A stretch of 27,802 nucleotides of DNA from Treponema sp. UBA3819 (GTDB lineage: Bacteria > Spirochaetota > Spirochaetia > Treponematales > Treponemataceae): assembly GCA_002369025.1 (NCBI GenBank), contig DFDV01000011.1:1-27802 (forward strand), written 5' to 3'. Shown here piece by piece: positions 1 through 7,050 of this stretch (position 1 is the first letter of the stretch; each line of letters opens with the position of its first letter). Position numbers and translations under genes: made by a program. The notes beneath the pieces were generated by a model that was given only the letters and a program-made list of their open reading frames with translations, made no database searches and was not told where the DNA came from.

Positions 1-299
1 TCACCCTTTCTCTTGAAAGCAATCTCTGAACCAAGCACCTTCGGCTGAGCATTCGGATCATCATTCAAAACGCGCAATGAGTTCGGCTGACCGTCAAAAT
101 AATTAAGTTTCGGATAGCCGTTATCGCTGTCAACAAACGCACTTGCCTGAACATTCCATGTCCATTCCGTATCACCTTTATTGTCAAACGTGTCAACAAT
201 AAAAGTCTCAATTGCCCTACTACTCGGCTGTGCGACCGCAGGCAAGCAAATCGCAGACAACAGAGCAAAACGTATAAAGACTTTTACGCCCTTTTTCAT
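1..299 (-). CDS. flaA: FlaA-type flagellar filament outer layer (sheath) protein, 5' part only
   Basis: The first 99 codons are visible and the rest lies beyond the window edge. An ATG at 299-297 is preceded by a good ribosome site (AAGGAG). The product starts MKKGVKVFIRFALLSAICLP, a signal peptide with likely cleavage after AVA, as expected for a periplasmic protein. The mature part has VDTFDNKGDTEWTWNVQAS and then YFDGQPNSLR, the pattern I associate with spirochaetal FlaA proteins, which coat the FlaB core of the periplasmic flagellum. The divergent neighbour is class II aldolase, and as I recall flaA and the aldolase gene are also neighbours in Treponema pallidum. A near-ideal housekeeping promoter lies upstream. 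The assignment rests on a short stretch, so the exact FlaA paralogue is uncertain. Confidence 0.7.
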   Translation of the reverse strand, partial: MKKGVKVFIRFALLSAICLPAVAQPSSRAIETFIVDTFDNKGDTEWTWNVQASAFVDSDNGYPKLNYFDGQPNSLRVLNDDPNAQPKVLGSEIAFKRKG

Positions 300-396
300 T
301 CGATTCTCCTTCATGTTGCAATTTCTGACATTCAGCCAGAAACACCCTTTTGTTTATCGGTTGAAGCAGTTAAAAACATTACTAAATTCTTTTTTC

Positions 397-425
397 ATTA
401 TATTTCTAGCAACAATCTTTGTCAA
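397..425 (-). promoter_or_regulatory. Consensus sigma-70 promoter for flaA
   Basis: Read on the minus strand this is TTGACA (425-420), a 17-base spacer, then TATAAT (402-397). Both hexamers match the sigma-70 consensus at all six positions and the spacing is optimal. The start of transcription would fall about 90 bases before the flaA ATG, leaving a sizeable leader. A housekeeping rather than a sigma-28 promoter fits what is generally reported for FlaA genes of spirochaetes. Confidence 0.8.
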
Positions 426-464
426 ACCATTTTCCAATCATTTAATAGAAATTCGTGCTTGATT

Positions 465-492
465 TTATCAGAAAACAGACTTAACATAGAAT
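465..492 (+). promoter_or_regulatory. Possible promoter for fba
   Basis: TTATCA (465-470), 16 bases, TAGAAT (487-492). The -10 matches five of six positions and the -35 four of six. It would give a leader of about 50 bases before the aldolase ATG. This is the best candidate I see in the 250-base region between flaA and fba, but it is weak. Confidence 0.35.
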
Positions 493-548
493 ATAGACAA
501 AATCGTTCTAAACCTTAATGAAACATAGACTGAACAAAAGGAGTTTCT

Positions 549-1547
549 ATGACAAGTTACAAAGAATTAGGCTTGGTGAACACAAAAGAACTGTTCGCAA
601 AAGCAATGAAAGGCGGATACGCAGTTCCAGCGTACAACTTCAACAATATGGAACAGCTGCAGGCAATCATTCAGGCCTGTGTTGAGACTAAATCACCGGT
701 CATCCTGCAGGTTTCCTCAGGTGCTCGCAAATACGCGAACAAAAATCTTCTCAAGAATATGGCCCGCGGTGCCGTTGAATATGCCCATGAACTGGGATAC
801 GACATTCCGATCGTCCTGCACCTTGACCACGGCAATTCATTTGAACTGTGCAAGGACTGCATCGACACGGGATTCTCCTCAGTTATGATTGACGGTTCTG
901 CCCTCCCCTATGACGAGAACGTTGCCCTCACCAAACAGGTCTGCGACTACGCTCATTCACAGAAAGATTATGTTACCGTAGAAGGCGAACTTGGTGTTCT
1001 CGGCGGCGTTGAAGACGATGTAAGTGCTGAAGAAAGCAAATACACAAAACCTGAGGAAGTACAGGATTTCGTTTCAAAGACAGGCGTTGACTCACTGGCC
1101 ATTTCCATCGGAACCAGTCACGGCCGCTGTAAATTCACTCCGGAACAGTGTACCCGCAATGCAGACGGAATCCTCATTCCGCCGCCGCTGGCATTCGATG
1201 TGCTGGAAGCCGTAGAAAAGAAACTGCCGGGATTCCCCATCGTTCTGCACGGTTCATCTTCAATTCCGATTGAGTATGTAAAGCAGATTGAAAAATACGG
1301 CGGAAAAGTGCCGGATTCCGTCGGTATCCCTGAGGATCAGCTGCGCAAGGCTGCAAAATCAGCAGTATGCAAAATCAACATCGACTCAGACGGACGCTTG
1401 GCTATGACCGCTGCAATCCGCAAAGTATTCGCAGAAGAACCTTCAGAATTTGACCCGCGCAAATATCTGGGTCCTGCCCGCGAAGAACTGAAAAAGATGT
1501 ATGCCCGCAAGAACATTGAAGTTCTCGGTTCTGCAGGCAAGGCATAA
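549..1547 (+). CDS. fba: Class II fructose-1,6-bisphosphate aldolase
   Basis: Zinc-dependent cleavage of fructose 1,6-bisphosphate to glyceraldehyde 3-phosphate and dihydroxyacetone phosphate, in cytoplasmic glycolysis. The 332-residue product is full length for the class. It has HLDHG at 91-95 (catalytic Asp93, zinc ligand His94), EGELG at 145-149, the zinc-ligand histidines in SHG (His191) and LHG (His234), and the phosphate-binding NIDSD at 277-281. AAAGGAG lies 5-6 bases before the ATG. It is monocistronic: flaA diverges upstream and the next gene converges. A stable hairpin 17 bases after the stop probably marks the transcript end. Confidence 0.96.
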   Translation: MTSYKELGLVNTKELFAKAMKGGYAVPAYNFNNMEQLQAIIQACVETKSPVILQVSSGARKYANKNLLKNMARGAVEYAHELGYDIPIVLHLDHGNSFELCKDCIDTGFSSVMIDGSALPYDENVALTKQVCDYAHSQKDYVTVEGELGVLGGVEDDVSAEESKYTKPEEVQDFVSKTGVDSLAISIGTSHGRCKFTPEQCTRNADGILIPPPLAFDVLEAVEKKLPGFPIVLHGSSSIPIEYVKQIEKYGGKVPDSVGIPEDQLRKAAKSAVCKINIDSDGRLAMTAAIRKVFAEEPSEFDPRKYLGPAREELKKMYARKNIEVLGSAGKA

Positions 1548-1552
1548 TCTTA

Positions 1553-2302
1553 TCACTGCATCAATTCCGCACGGAGCTTAAAAACAAGTTTCGTGCGGAA
1601 TACACACAGCACGGCATACAAGGCAGCAGGAACCGCCCACAGAGGAAGCGGAAAAGCATAATGCCAGAGCGTTTCAATCAGCGGAGGAGTAAAAAGTTCC
1701 GCAATTATAATCAAAAGTGAAATACACAATTCCTTTCCGCGTCCTGAAATCACATTAAAAAGAGTTTTTGATTCACCGGCAACGGCAATAACCATCAGAA
1801 GATAGAGCAGAGGCTTTATAAAAAGAAAGAAAAAAGGAAGAGGAACTGCATTTGCAAAAATCTCTGCAGGAAGGTAAACTGCATAGAAGGGAAGCATAAA
1901 AAGGGCAAAAGACGAAATTTTGTCCCGCCAGGAATCCCGGGATAAAATCAGAAAGAAAAGATAGACAAGCAGAGGAAAAAGAACACAGGTAAAGGCGTTT
2001 TCCAGATAAAAATAAAGAAAGACACTGCCGTCATAAACTGAACGGAACATAAAAAACCCGCGGAAAGCACAGATTACTCCGGCAGCTGCAAAGGCGAAGA
2101 GGGAAATCAAAAAACGGGGGCGAAGTTCCTTACGACGAGGCAGCACATAATAGAAGAAAGCGATGGGAAACAAAAGCAGTGTAAACAAAAACATATGCGT
2201 AAGATACCACGAAAATGCCCCGTTGTAAACATCATCTACTAGACATAACTCCTTGATTTCTGATAAAATGTTGAATACGCTTTGAATAGTGTTTTCAGGC
2301 AT
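1553..2302 (-). CDS. Unrecognised polytopic membrane protein
   Basis: A 249-residue protein, very rich in Phe and Leu, with about six or seven membrane segments (roughly 33-53, 65-84, 95-120, 128-150, 155-176, 186-206 and 215-235). The loops carry positive clusters such as RRKELRPR near residue 56. I do not recognise a family. The reading frame is supported by its hydrophobic pattern and by filling the space between fba and infC exactly. The ATG lies within a small inverted repeat (2296-2311), and no clear Shine-Dalgarno precedes it. It runs divergently from infC with 45 bases between the starts, so its promoter must overlap the infC leader. Confidence 0.75.
   Translation of the reverse strand: MPENTIQSVFNILSEIKELCLVDDVYNGAFSWYLTHMFLFTLLLFPIAFFYYVLPRRKELRPRFLISLFAFAAAGVICAFRGFFMFRSVYDGSVFLYFYLENAFTCVLFPLLVYLFFLILSRDSWRDKISSFALFMLPFYAVYLPAEIFANAVPLPFFFLFIKPLLYLLMVIAVAGESKTLFNVISGRGKELCISLLIIIAELFTPPLIETLWHYAFPLPLWAVPAALYAVLCVFRTKLVFKLRAELMQ
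1564..1601 (+). terminator. Strong hairpin after fba, inside the tail of the convergent gene
   Basis: ATTCCGCACG (1564-1573) pairs perfectly with CGTGCGGAAT (1592-1601). Inside, GAGCTT and AAGTTT add six more pairs, two of them G-U, around a six-base AAAAAC loop. The G-U pairs form only in plus-strand RNA and become A-C mismatches in minus-strand RNA, so the structure is better in the fba transcript. There is no T run after it, so it may be an end-protecting or factor-assisted 3' end rather than a classical intrinsic terminator. It lies within the last codons of the minus-strand membrane protein gene. Confidence 0.55.
2261..2269 (+). promoter_or_regulatory. Possible extended -10 promoter for the infC operon
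   Basis: TGATAAAAT is an extended -10 (TG, one base, TAAAAT with five of six consensus matches). No convincing -35 precedes it. It sits inside the first codons of the divergent membrane protein gene and would give a leader of about 70 bases that contains two adjacent hairpins before infC. Confidence 0.35.
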
Positions 2303-2328
2303 TTACGCCTGCGGGTACAAAGTATCCG
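2296..2328 (+). promoter_or_regulatory. Two adjacent hairpins in the infC leader
   Basis: CAGGC (2296-2300) pairs with GCCTG (2307-2311). The next base begins a second stem, CGGGTAC (2312-2318) with GTATCCG (2322-2328), seven pairs including one G-U around an AAA loop. The infC ribosome site (AAGGAGG, 2338-2344) follows after nine bases. Tandem stems in front of infC-rpmI-rplT are the place where L20 autoregulation acts in several bacteria, but I cannot show an L20 binding site from sequence alone. Confidence 0.45.
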
Positions 2329-2347
2329 GCAAACACAAGGAGGATAG

Positions 2348-2884
2348 TTGGCAGATAAAGGATTGCGGGTTAATGAACAAATCCGCGTGCGCGAGGTTCG
2401 GTTAATTGACGATGAGGGCGGAAGAACAGGGATTGTTCCCACTCGAGAAGCTCTGGAGTTGGCAAAGGAAAGAGACCTGGATCTTGTGGAAGTTTCGCCA
2501 AACGCTAATCCACCCGTTTGTAAAATATTGGACTATGGCAAGTATCGGTTTGAACAGGAAAAAAGGCTCCGTGATTCCCGTAAGAACCAGAAAGCCCTTA
2601 AGAACAAGGAAATCCGTATGCAGCCGAAAATCGGTTCGGGCGACCTTGATACTAAGGCAAAGCATGTTCAGGAATTCTTGGACGAGGGCAACAAGGTAAA
2701 GGTCACGATTCGTTTCCGCGGACGTGAGCTTGCGCATACGGAACTCGGCTATGACGTTCTGAACGAAGTATTAAAGCGCCTGAAAGAAGGTTCTTTTGCC
2801 GTGGAAAAACCAGCCGCAATGGAAGGCAGGTTTATGTCCATGACACTGAACTCTAAAGTCAAACAGGGCGAAAAAAAGGAATGA
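2348..2884 (+). CDS. infC: Translation initiation factor IF-3
   Basis: Binds the 30S subunit, prevents premature 50S joining and checks the start codon and initiator tRNA. The 178 residues match the usual length: the N-domain holds LRVNEQIRVREVRLID and PNANPPVCKILDYGKYRFEQ, the C-domain holds KEIRMQPKIGSGDLDTK and KVKVTIRFRGRE. The start is TTG at 2348, because TAG lies immediately before it in frame and the SD AAGGAGG is just upstream. Many infC genes use rare starts as part of IF-3 self-control; here the unusual start is TTG rather than ATT. First gene of the classic infC-rpmI-rplT order. Confidence 0.96.
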   Translation: MADKGLRVNEQIRVREVRLIDDEGGRTGIVPTREALELAKERDLDLVEVSPNANPPVCKILDYGKYRFEQEKRLRDSRKNQKALKNKEIRMQPKIGSGDLDTKAKHVQEFLDEGNKVKVTIRFRGRELAHTELGYDVLNEVLKRLKEGSFAVEKPAAMEGRFMSMTLNSKVKQGEKKE

Positions 2885-2893
2885 GGTAATTAT

Positions 2894-3094
2894 ATGCCTA
2901 AGATGAAGACAAAGAAAGCCAGCGCAAAACGCTTTACACTGACGGGCACTGGCAAAGTAAAGTACAAGAAGATGAATCTTCGTCATATTCTGACAAAGAA
3001 ATCTTCCAAGAGAAAGATGCACCTTCGTGGCGCAGGTATCCTTTCAGAAGACTCTGCAGCAAGAATCCGCAAGCAGCAGCTTCCCTACGGTTAA
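2894..3094 (+). CDS. rpmI: 50S ribosomal protein bL35
   Basis: 66 residues, beginning MPKMKTKKASAKRFTLTGTG and continuing with the conserved basic segment containing RHILTKKSSKRKMHLRG, both typical of bL35. It starts ten bases after infC with GAGGT upstream, and rplT follows 13 bases after its stop. Confidence 0.97.
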   Translation: MPKMKTKKASAKRFTLTGTGKVKYKKMNLRHILTKKSSKRKMHLRGAGILSEDSAARIRKQQLPYG

Positions 3095-3107
3095 TGAGGA
3101 GTAGAAA

Positions 3108-3467
3108 ATGTCTAGAGCAATAGATGGAACAAAACGCAACAACCGCCGTTCAAAAATTCTGAAGCTCGCAAAGGGCTTTACCGGACGCCGCGGAACAAAC
3201 TACAAGGCTGCAAAAGACGCAGTCGTTAAGGCTCTCCGCCATGCATACGTTGACCGCCGTGACCGCAAGGGCGATTTCCGCCAGCTGTGGATTGCACGTA
3301 TCAACGCAGCAGTTCGTGACGAAGGTCTCTCATACTCACGCTTTATTGACGGTCTTACAAAGGCTGGTGTTATCATCAACCGCAAGGCTCTGTCAAATAT
3401 GGCTATTGAAGACCCTGTAGCATTCAAGGCTGTTGTTGAAGTAGCCAAGAAAGCTATTAAAGCATAA
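3108..3467 (+). CDS. rplT: 50S ribosomal protein bL20
   Basis: 119 residues, the usual length. It contains RRSKILKLAKGFTGRRG, then YVDRRDRKGDFRQLWIARIN, then YSRFIDGL and INRKALSNMA, all hallmarks of bL20, which binds 23S rRNA early in 50S assembly and represses its own operon in several bacteria. The SD is GAGGAG, and the gene order infC-rpmI-rplT is canonical. Confidence 0.97.
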   Translation: MSRAIDGTKRNNRRSKILKLAKGFTGRRGTNYKAAKDAVVKALRHAYVDRRDRKGDFRQLWIARINAAVRDEGLSYSRFIDGLTKAGVIINRKALSNMAIEDPVAFKAVVEVAKKAIKA

Positions 3468-3478
3468 GAAGGCACAGG

Positions 3479-4087
3479 ATGATTTCACTCGACCAGGTTC
3501 TGCTGTTACAGGAAAAAGTAGAAAGCGCTGTGGCAAAGATTGCTGAACTTAATCAGGCAGTCGCACAGAAGGAAGCAGAGAATGCTGCTTTACGTAGCAA
3601 ATGCGTAGAGCTCACAAACGCACTTTCTGCCAAAACGGAGCAGTTTTCTTCTTTTCAGAGTGACCAGAGCAAAATTGAGGAAGGCATCCTGAGAGCACTT
3701 GAACGCCTGAACGCAGTAGAAAGCACAGTTCTTTCTGTTGCGGCACAGGCGACTCAAACATCACAGCAGGCTCCTGTGGCACAGCCAACTGCCGCACAGC
3801 CTGTAAACTCAGCCGCTGAAGTTTCAGCACCCTCCCCTGCAGAAGCAGTGGAAACTCCCCTTCCCCGGCAGGAAACAGCTGCAGAACCAGCCGTATCACC
3901 TGACATGACCATAGAAGAAGCCATGCAGATTCCGGAAGCAGGTCTTGCATCTGAAGATAATCTTCCCCGGGAAAACGAATCATCCTCTAACGAAGAAAGT
4001 TCTATCGATCCCGATATTTCATTTGATGACGCTTCCCCTTCTCCAAATCAGCCGGACAATTCACAGGGACAGTTCGATATTTTCTAA
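3479..4087 (+). CDS. Coiled-coil protein, ZapB-like N-terminus, acidic Pro/Ala-rich tail
   Basis: 202 residues. Residues about 3-85 form a heptad-rich coiled coil (LQEKVESAVAKIAELNQAV, then KEAENAALRSKC and ALERLNAVE). Its layout, a KVE-AI--L opening, an E-EN-L centre and an ERL---E end, resembles the division protein ZapB. The rest is low-complexity, rich in Pro, Ala, Gln and then Glu, Ser and Asp, probably disordered. The next gene, 18 bases downstream, encodes ZapA, the partner that links ZapB to FtsZ in enterics, so a divisome role is a reasonable inference. The ATG is preceded only by a modest AAGG. The similarity could be generic coiled-coil resemblance. Confidence 0.75.
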   Translation: MISLDQVLLLQEKVESAVAKIAELNQAVAQKEAENAALRSKCVELTNALSAKTEQFSSFQSDQSKIEEGILRALERLNAVESTVLSVAAQATQTSQQAPVAQPTAAQPVNSAAEVSAPSPAEAVETPLPRQETAAEPAVSPDMTIEEAMQIPEAGLASEDNLPRENESSSNEESSIDPDISFDDASPSPNQPDNSQGQFDIF

Positions 4088-4105
4088 GCCACAAGGAGCA
4101 GACGC

Positions 4106-4408
4106 ATGGGTTCATTACAGATTGATGTACTTGGCGCATCGTTCGCAATTCAGGCAAATGAAGACAGCGCATATCTGAAAAAACTGCTCGACTACTACAA
4201 GCGCATTGCAGAACAAATTGAAGGAAGCGGGTCATTGCAGAATTCATTACAGGTAGCCATTCTGACAGGCATTACCCTTTGCGATGAGCTTTACAAGGAA
4301 AAATCAAAAAAACAGCAGATAGCCCAGCAGCTCACCAGCGATGATGACAGCGAAGCGGAAAGACTGACTGTTGAAATGATTAAAAAAATCGACCGGGCAT
4401 TAGGCTGA
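4106..4408 (+). CDS. zapA: Cell division protein ZapA
   Basis: 100 residues. The N-terminal strand region (LQIDVLGASFAIQANED) followed by YLKKLLDYYKRIAEQI, a helix with LQVAILTGITLCDELYK, and a C-terminal coiled coil is the ZapA layout. ZapA bundles FtsZ filaments at midcell. AAGGAG lies upstream of the ATG. Its stop overlaps the next start (TGATG), so the two are translationally coupled. It follows a ZapB-like gene in the same operon. Confidence 0.88.
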   Translation: MGSLQIDVLGASFAIQANEDSAYLKKLLDYYKRIAEQIEGSGSLQNSLQVAILTGITLCDELYKEKSKKQQIAQQLTSDDDSEAERLTVEMIKKIDRALG

Positions 4409-4908
4409 TGTTTTCCGTCTGGATTGATGCAGATTCCTGCCCCAAACAGGTAAGGGAATTCGTCTTAAAATCAACCCGAAAATATGCAATTCCCCTCTAT
4501 TTTGTAGCAAACAGAGTCATCCCCTTTTCATCTCCGCAGGGAACTGATGAAGAAAACGGACACGCAAAAATGATTGTCTGTCAGCAGACCTCGCAGGCGG
4601 CTGACGAATACATTTTCTGTCACTGCAAGGATGACGACATTGTAATCACGCGGGACATTCCCTTTGCGGCCCGGCTTGTAGAAAAAAAGATTCTCGTCAT
4701 GAACGACAGGGGAACAATTTTCACAAAAGAAAACATTGGCGAAAGGCTGAGCGAAAGAAATTTTATGATGAACCTTGAAGCGATAGGCCTTGGAAGCAAA
4801 AAGAAAAAATCAGACTACGGAAAGAAAGAATTTGATAAATTCTGCCGGGCTTTTGACAGAGATTTTATGCAGAAAGTGACAAACTGGCAGTACGCAAAGA
4901 CTACATAG
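4408..4908 (+). CDS. YaiI/YqxD family protein (UPF0178, DUF188)
   Basis: 166 residues, with the family's N-terminal VWIDADSCPKQVREFV, the central AADEYIFCHCKDDDIVITRD and PFAARLVEKK, and MNDRGTIFTKENI. The acidic residues (Asp6, Asp8 and the DDD---TRD cluster) resemble the metal-binding set of PIN-like nucleases, but no activity is established for the family as far as I know. It overlaps zapA by one base, and its last codons overlap the tail of the convergent HD-GYP gene by eight bases. Confidence 0.9.
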   Translation: MFSVWIDADSCPKQVREFVLKSTRKYAIPLYFVANRVIPFSSPQGTDEENGHAKMIVCQQTSQAADEYIFCHCKDDDIVITRDIPFAARLVEKKILVMNDRGTIFTKENIGERLSERNFMMNLEAIGLGSKKKKSDYGKKEFDKFCRAFDRDFMQKVTNWQYAKTT

Positions 4909-6136
4909 TCTCGCGGGCAGAATTGATTGCAAGAATACGTTCCTTTACCTGCATAAAGGCAAGAACAACCTCAGGGTCAAACTGAGAACCAGAAAGGTTC
5001 TGAATCTCCATAAAAGTATCATCCATTGACCAGGCTTCCTTGTAAACACGCTTATGGCTCAATGCATCAAAAACATCAGCAAGGGCAACAATGCGGGCAG
5101 AAAGAGGAATTTCTTCTCCCTTAAGAGGCTTTCCCTTGGGAACTGGAGTTTCAATGACATACTGAGAATAATCAAAATGACCGGGATAGCCCTTGTCACT
5201 TCCATCCCACCATTCATGATGATAGAGACAGACATCTCTTGCCATTTCATCCAGAGGAGACTCAGGTTCAGTAAACAAAAGGGCACCAATACAGGTATGG
5301 CCCATCATAATGGAACGTTCTTCATCCGTAAAGCGGGGAGACACTTTCTTAAGAATCTTATCTGAAACACCGACCTTTCCCAGGTCATGGCACTTAGCCG
5401 CAATCTTAAGCATATCCCTGAAACGCTGCTGTTCCTGATTGGGTATATTGTGATTTAAAGCCCAGCGGTCATAAATTTCCAGGGCAAAGTCTGAGACACG
5501 CTCAACATGAGCACCGGTTTCACGGGGATCCCTGAACTCTGCCATGCGCTGCATACGCTTAATCATGTTGTTGGTAAGATATGCATGCTCAAGAGCCTGT
5601 GTTGCATTGGAAGCAAAGTGCGTAATGTAAAGTTCAGCATCCTTATCAAAGGCAACTACATTACCCTCTTCATCCTGGGCGTTGATAACCTGCAGTACAC
5701 CGAGAACACGACCATTTGCCATTCTGAGCGGCAGGGTCAGCATTGAACAGGTACGGTAACCTGTGGTTACATCAGTAGATTTATTAAAATGAAAAGATGA
5801 ATTTTCAGGAATCTGATAGGCATCCGGAATATTGATTATCTCACCGCGGACGACACATGCGCCGGCAATAGTATTTTCCGTAATGGGAAAAGAGAAGGCA
5901 ACATAAGGAAGCTTGTCACCAGAAGACATCTTTCTGAGCTGGGTGTCATTCTGGGCATATTTGATTTTGAGGTTGTCGCCTTCAATTACATAAATAGAAC
6001 CGGCATCTGCGCGAACAATTCCACGAGCTTCAGTAAGCAGACGTTCCAGAAGAACATCAACGTCCTGTATCTCATTGAGGAGTTTTTCAGTTTCAATAAT
6101 TGCCTGAAGTTTCTGCTCGCGGTCAGATTGTTTCAT
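4901..6136 (-). CDS. GAF sensor plus HD-GYP cyclic-di-GMP phosphodiesterase
   Basis: 411 residues, cytoplasmic with no membrane segment. Residues about 15-185 form a GAF domain (VRADAGSIYVIEGD, GYRTCSMLTLPL, GVLQVINAQ). Residues about 200-400 form an HD-GYP domain: HDLGKVGV at 250-257, the HHE triad at 306-308, GYP at 316-318 and DVFDAL at 354-359. HD-GYP enzymes hydrolyse cyclic di-GMP, here probably under control of a ligand bound by GAF. The canonical HHExxDGxGYP motif is present but stretched: HHEWWDGSDKGYP has two extra residues between DG and GYP. The ATG has only a poor ribosome site (AGG). Likely monocistronic. Confidence 0.93.
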   Translation of the reverse strand: MKQSDREQKLQAIIETEKLLNEIQDVDVLLERLLTEARGIVRADAGSIYVIEGDNLKIKYAQNDTQLRKMSSGDKLPYVAFSFPITENTIAGACVVRGEIINIPDAYQIPENSSFHFNKSTDVTTGYRTCSMLTLPLRMANGRVLGVLQVINAQDEEGNVVAFDKDAELYITHFASNATQALEHAYLTNNMIKRMQRMAEFRDPRETGAHVERVSDFALEIYDRWALNHNIPNQEQQRFRDMLKIAAKCHDLGKVGVSDKILKKVSPRFTDEERSIMMGHTCIGALLFTEPESPLDEMARDVCLYHHEWWDGSDKGYPGHFDYSQYVIETPVPKGKPLKGEEIPLSARIVALADVFDALSHKRVYKEAWSMDDTFMEIQNLSGSQFDPEVVLAFMQVKERILAINSARETM

Positions 6137-6168
6137 ACTTTATACCTAATTGCTCTATTATTTTACTG

Positions 6169-6187
6169 AAAAAAGGACATTTAGTCC
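6169..6187 (-). terminator. Weak intrinsic terminator after the TRAP/rsmB operon
   Basis: On the minus strand GGAC, a five-base TAAAT loop and GTCC are followed directly by six T residues. The stem has only four pairs but sits 27 bases after the methyltransferase stop, where the operon should end, and before the HD-GYP start. Confidence 0.4.
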
Positions 6188-6213
6188 AATGTTTTTTTTG
6201 AAAATTTACCTAT

Positions 6214-7050
6214 TTATTGAATTTTTCTAACAAGGGAAAAATAGAGGGGACCGGCCCCGCCAGAGACATCCGGCAAGATATGGGCCCCGCATTCTGTTTT
6301 TTCATAGGGAGGCAGAGAATCCGGGGAAAGACCTGTCCAGGGACTGCAATCAGAAGAAATTTCCGGCGGGCAGATTTCCGCATCCTTAAACTTTTTTACA
6401 AGACGCAGAAGAAGTCCGTCATTTTCTTCGGGAGAAAGGGCGCAGGTAGAATAAACTAAATATCCGCCGGGAGAAAGCATACGCCATGCAGATGAAAGCA
6501 GGGCCCATTGAGCCACAGAAAGAGTTTTTATCCGGGAGGGAGACCATTCTGCAAGATATTTAGGGTCAGCAAGAACATGTCTTTCAGACGAACAGGGAGC
6601 ATCAAGAAGAATTGCATCAAAACAATCCTGCTGAGAAAGGCACATCTTTGCCCCGTCATGGCAGGTAATGGTTACCCTCGCCCTTTTTTCTTCAGGCAGA
6701 CAGGAATCGCATACTTTTACAAGACGATTTTTACGCTCAGGAGACCTTTCATTGGAAAGCAAATCTGCTTTCTCATTCATACAGGAGGCAAGAACCAGCG
6801 TCTTTCCACCTGGTGCCGCACATAAATCCAAAATATGTCTGGCATTTTTAAGGGGCAAAGTAAGGGCGGCACGAACACTGCCGGAATCAAGATAATAAGG
6901 TTCTTCTCCGCCTGCCTTCCAGGTAAGATAATCAGGTTCAGTCTGAAGGGCCGCCTTGAGGTCTGTCCAGCGGGAGCCAAAGAGTTCTGTATAATATTGA
7001 TTAAACCCTGCTTCTCCAAAGCATTTCTGCTTTTTCTGTGACTGTTTCAT
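6214..7050 (-). CDS. RsmB/NOP family RNA (cytosine-5) methyltransferase
   Basis: 278 residues with the SAM-binding loop AAPGGKT (78-84), the DAPCS motif (Cys153) and STCALSPEEND (Cys203): the two cysteines needed for m5C formation and product release in RNA methyltransferases of the Sun/NOP2 family. It has no N-terminal NusB-like domain as in RsmB, so it is a core-only member and its target (16S, 23S or tRNA) cannot be inferred. It overlaps the preceding hexosaminidase gene by four bases (ATGA), making it the last gene of the TRAP operon. Confidence 0.9.
   Translation of the reverse strand: MKQSQKKQKCFGEAGFNQYYTELFGSRWTDLKAALQTEPDYLTWKAGGEEPYYLDSGSVRAALTLPLKNARHILDLCAAPGGKTLVLASCMNEKADLLSNERSPERKNRLVKVCDSCLPEEKRARVTITCHDGAKMCLSQQDCFDAILLDAPCSSERHVLADPKYLAEWSPSRIKTLSVAQWALLSSAWRMLSPGGYLVYSTCALSPEENDGLLLRLVKKFKDAEICPPEISSDCSPWTGLSPDSLPPYEKTECGAHILPDVSGGAGPLYFSLVRKIQ

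Noticed and set aside
181..462. A 93-codon plus-strand frame across the flaA start and the flaA-fba spacer.
   Set aside because: It is antisense to the flaA signal peptide and covers the consensus flaA promoter; no ribosome site.
4893..4908. Small GACT-ACAT-AGTC hairpin over the convergent stops of the UPF0178 and HD-GYP genes.
   Set aside because: Four pairs and no T run; too weak to call a terminator.
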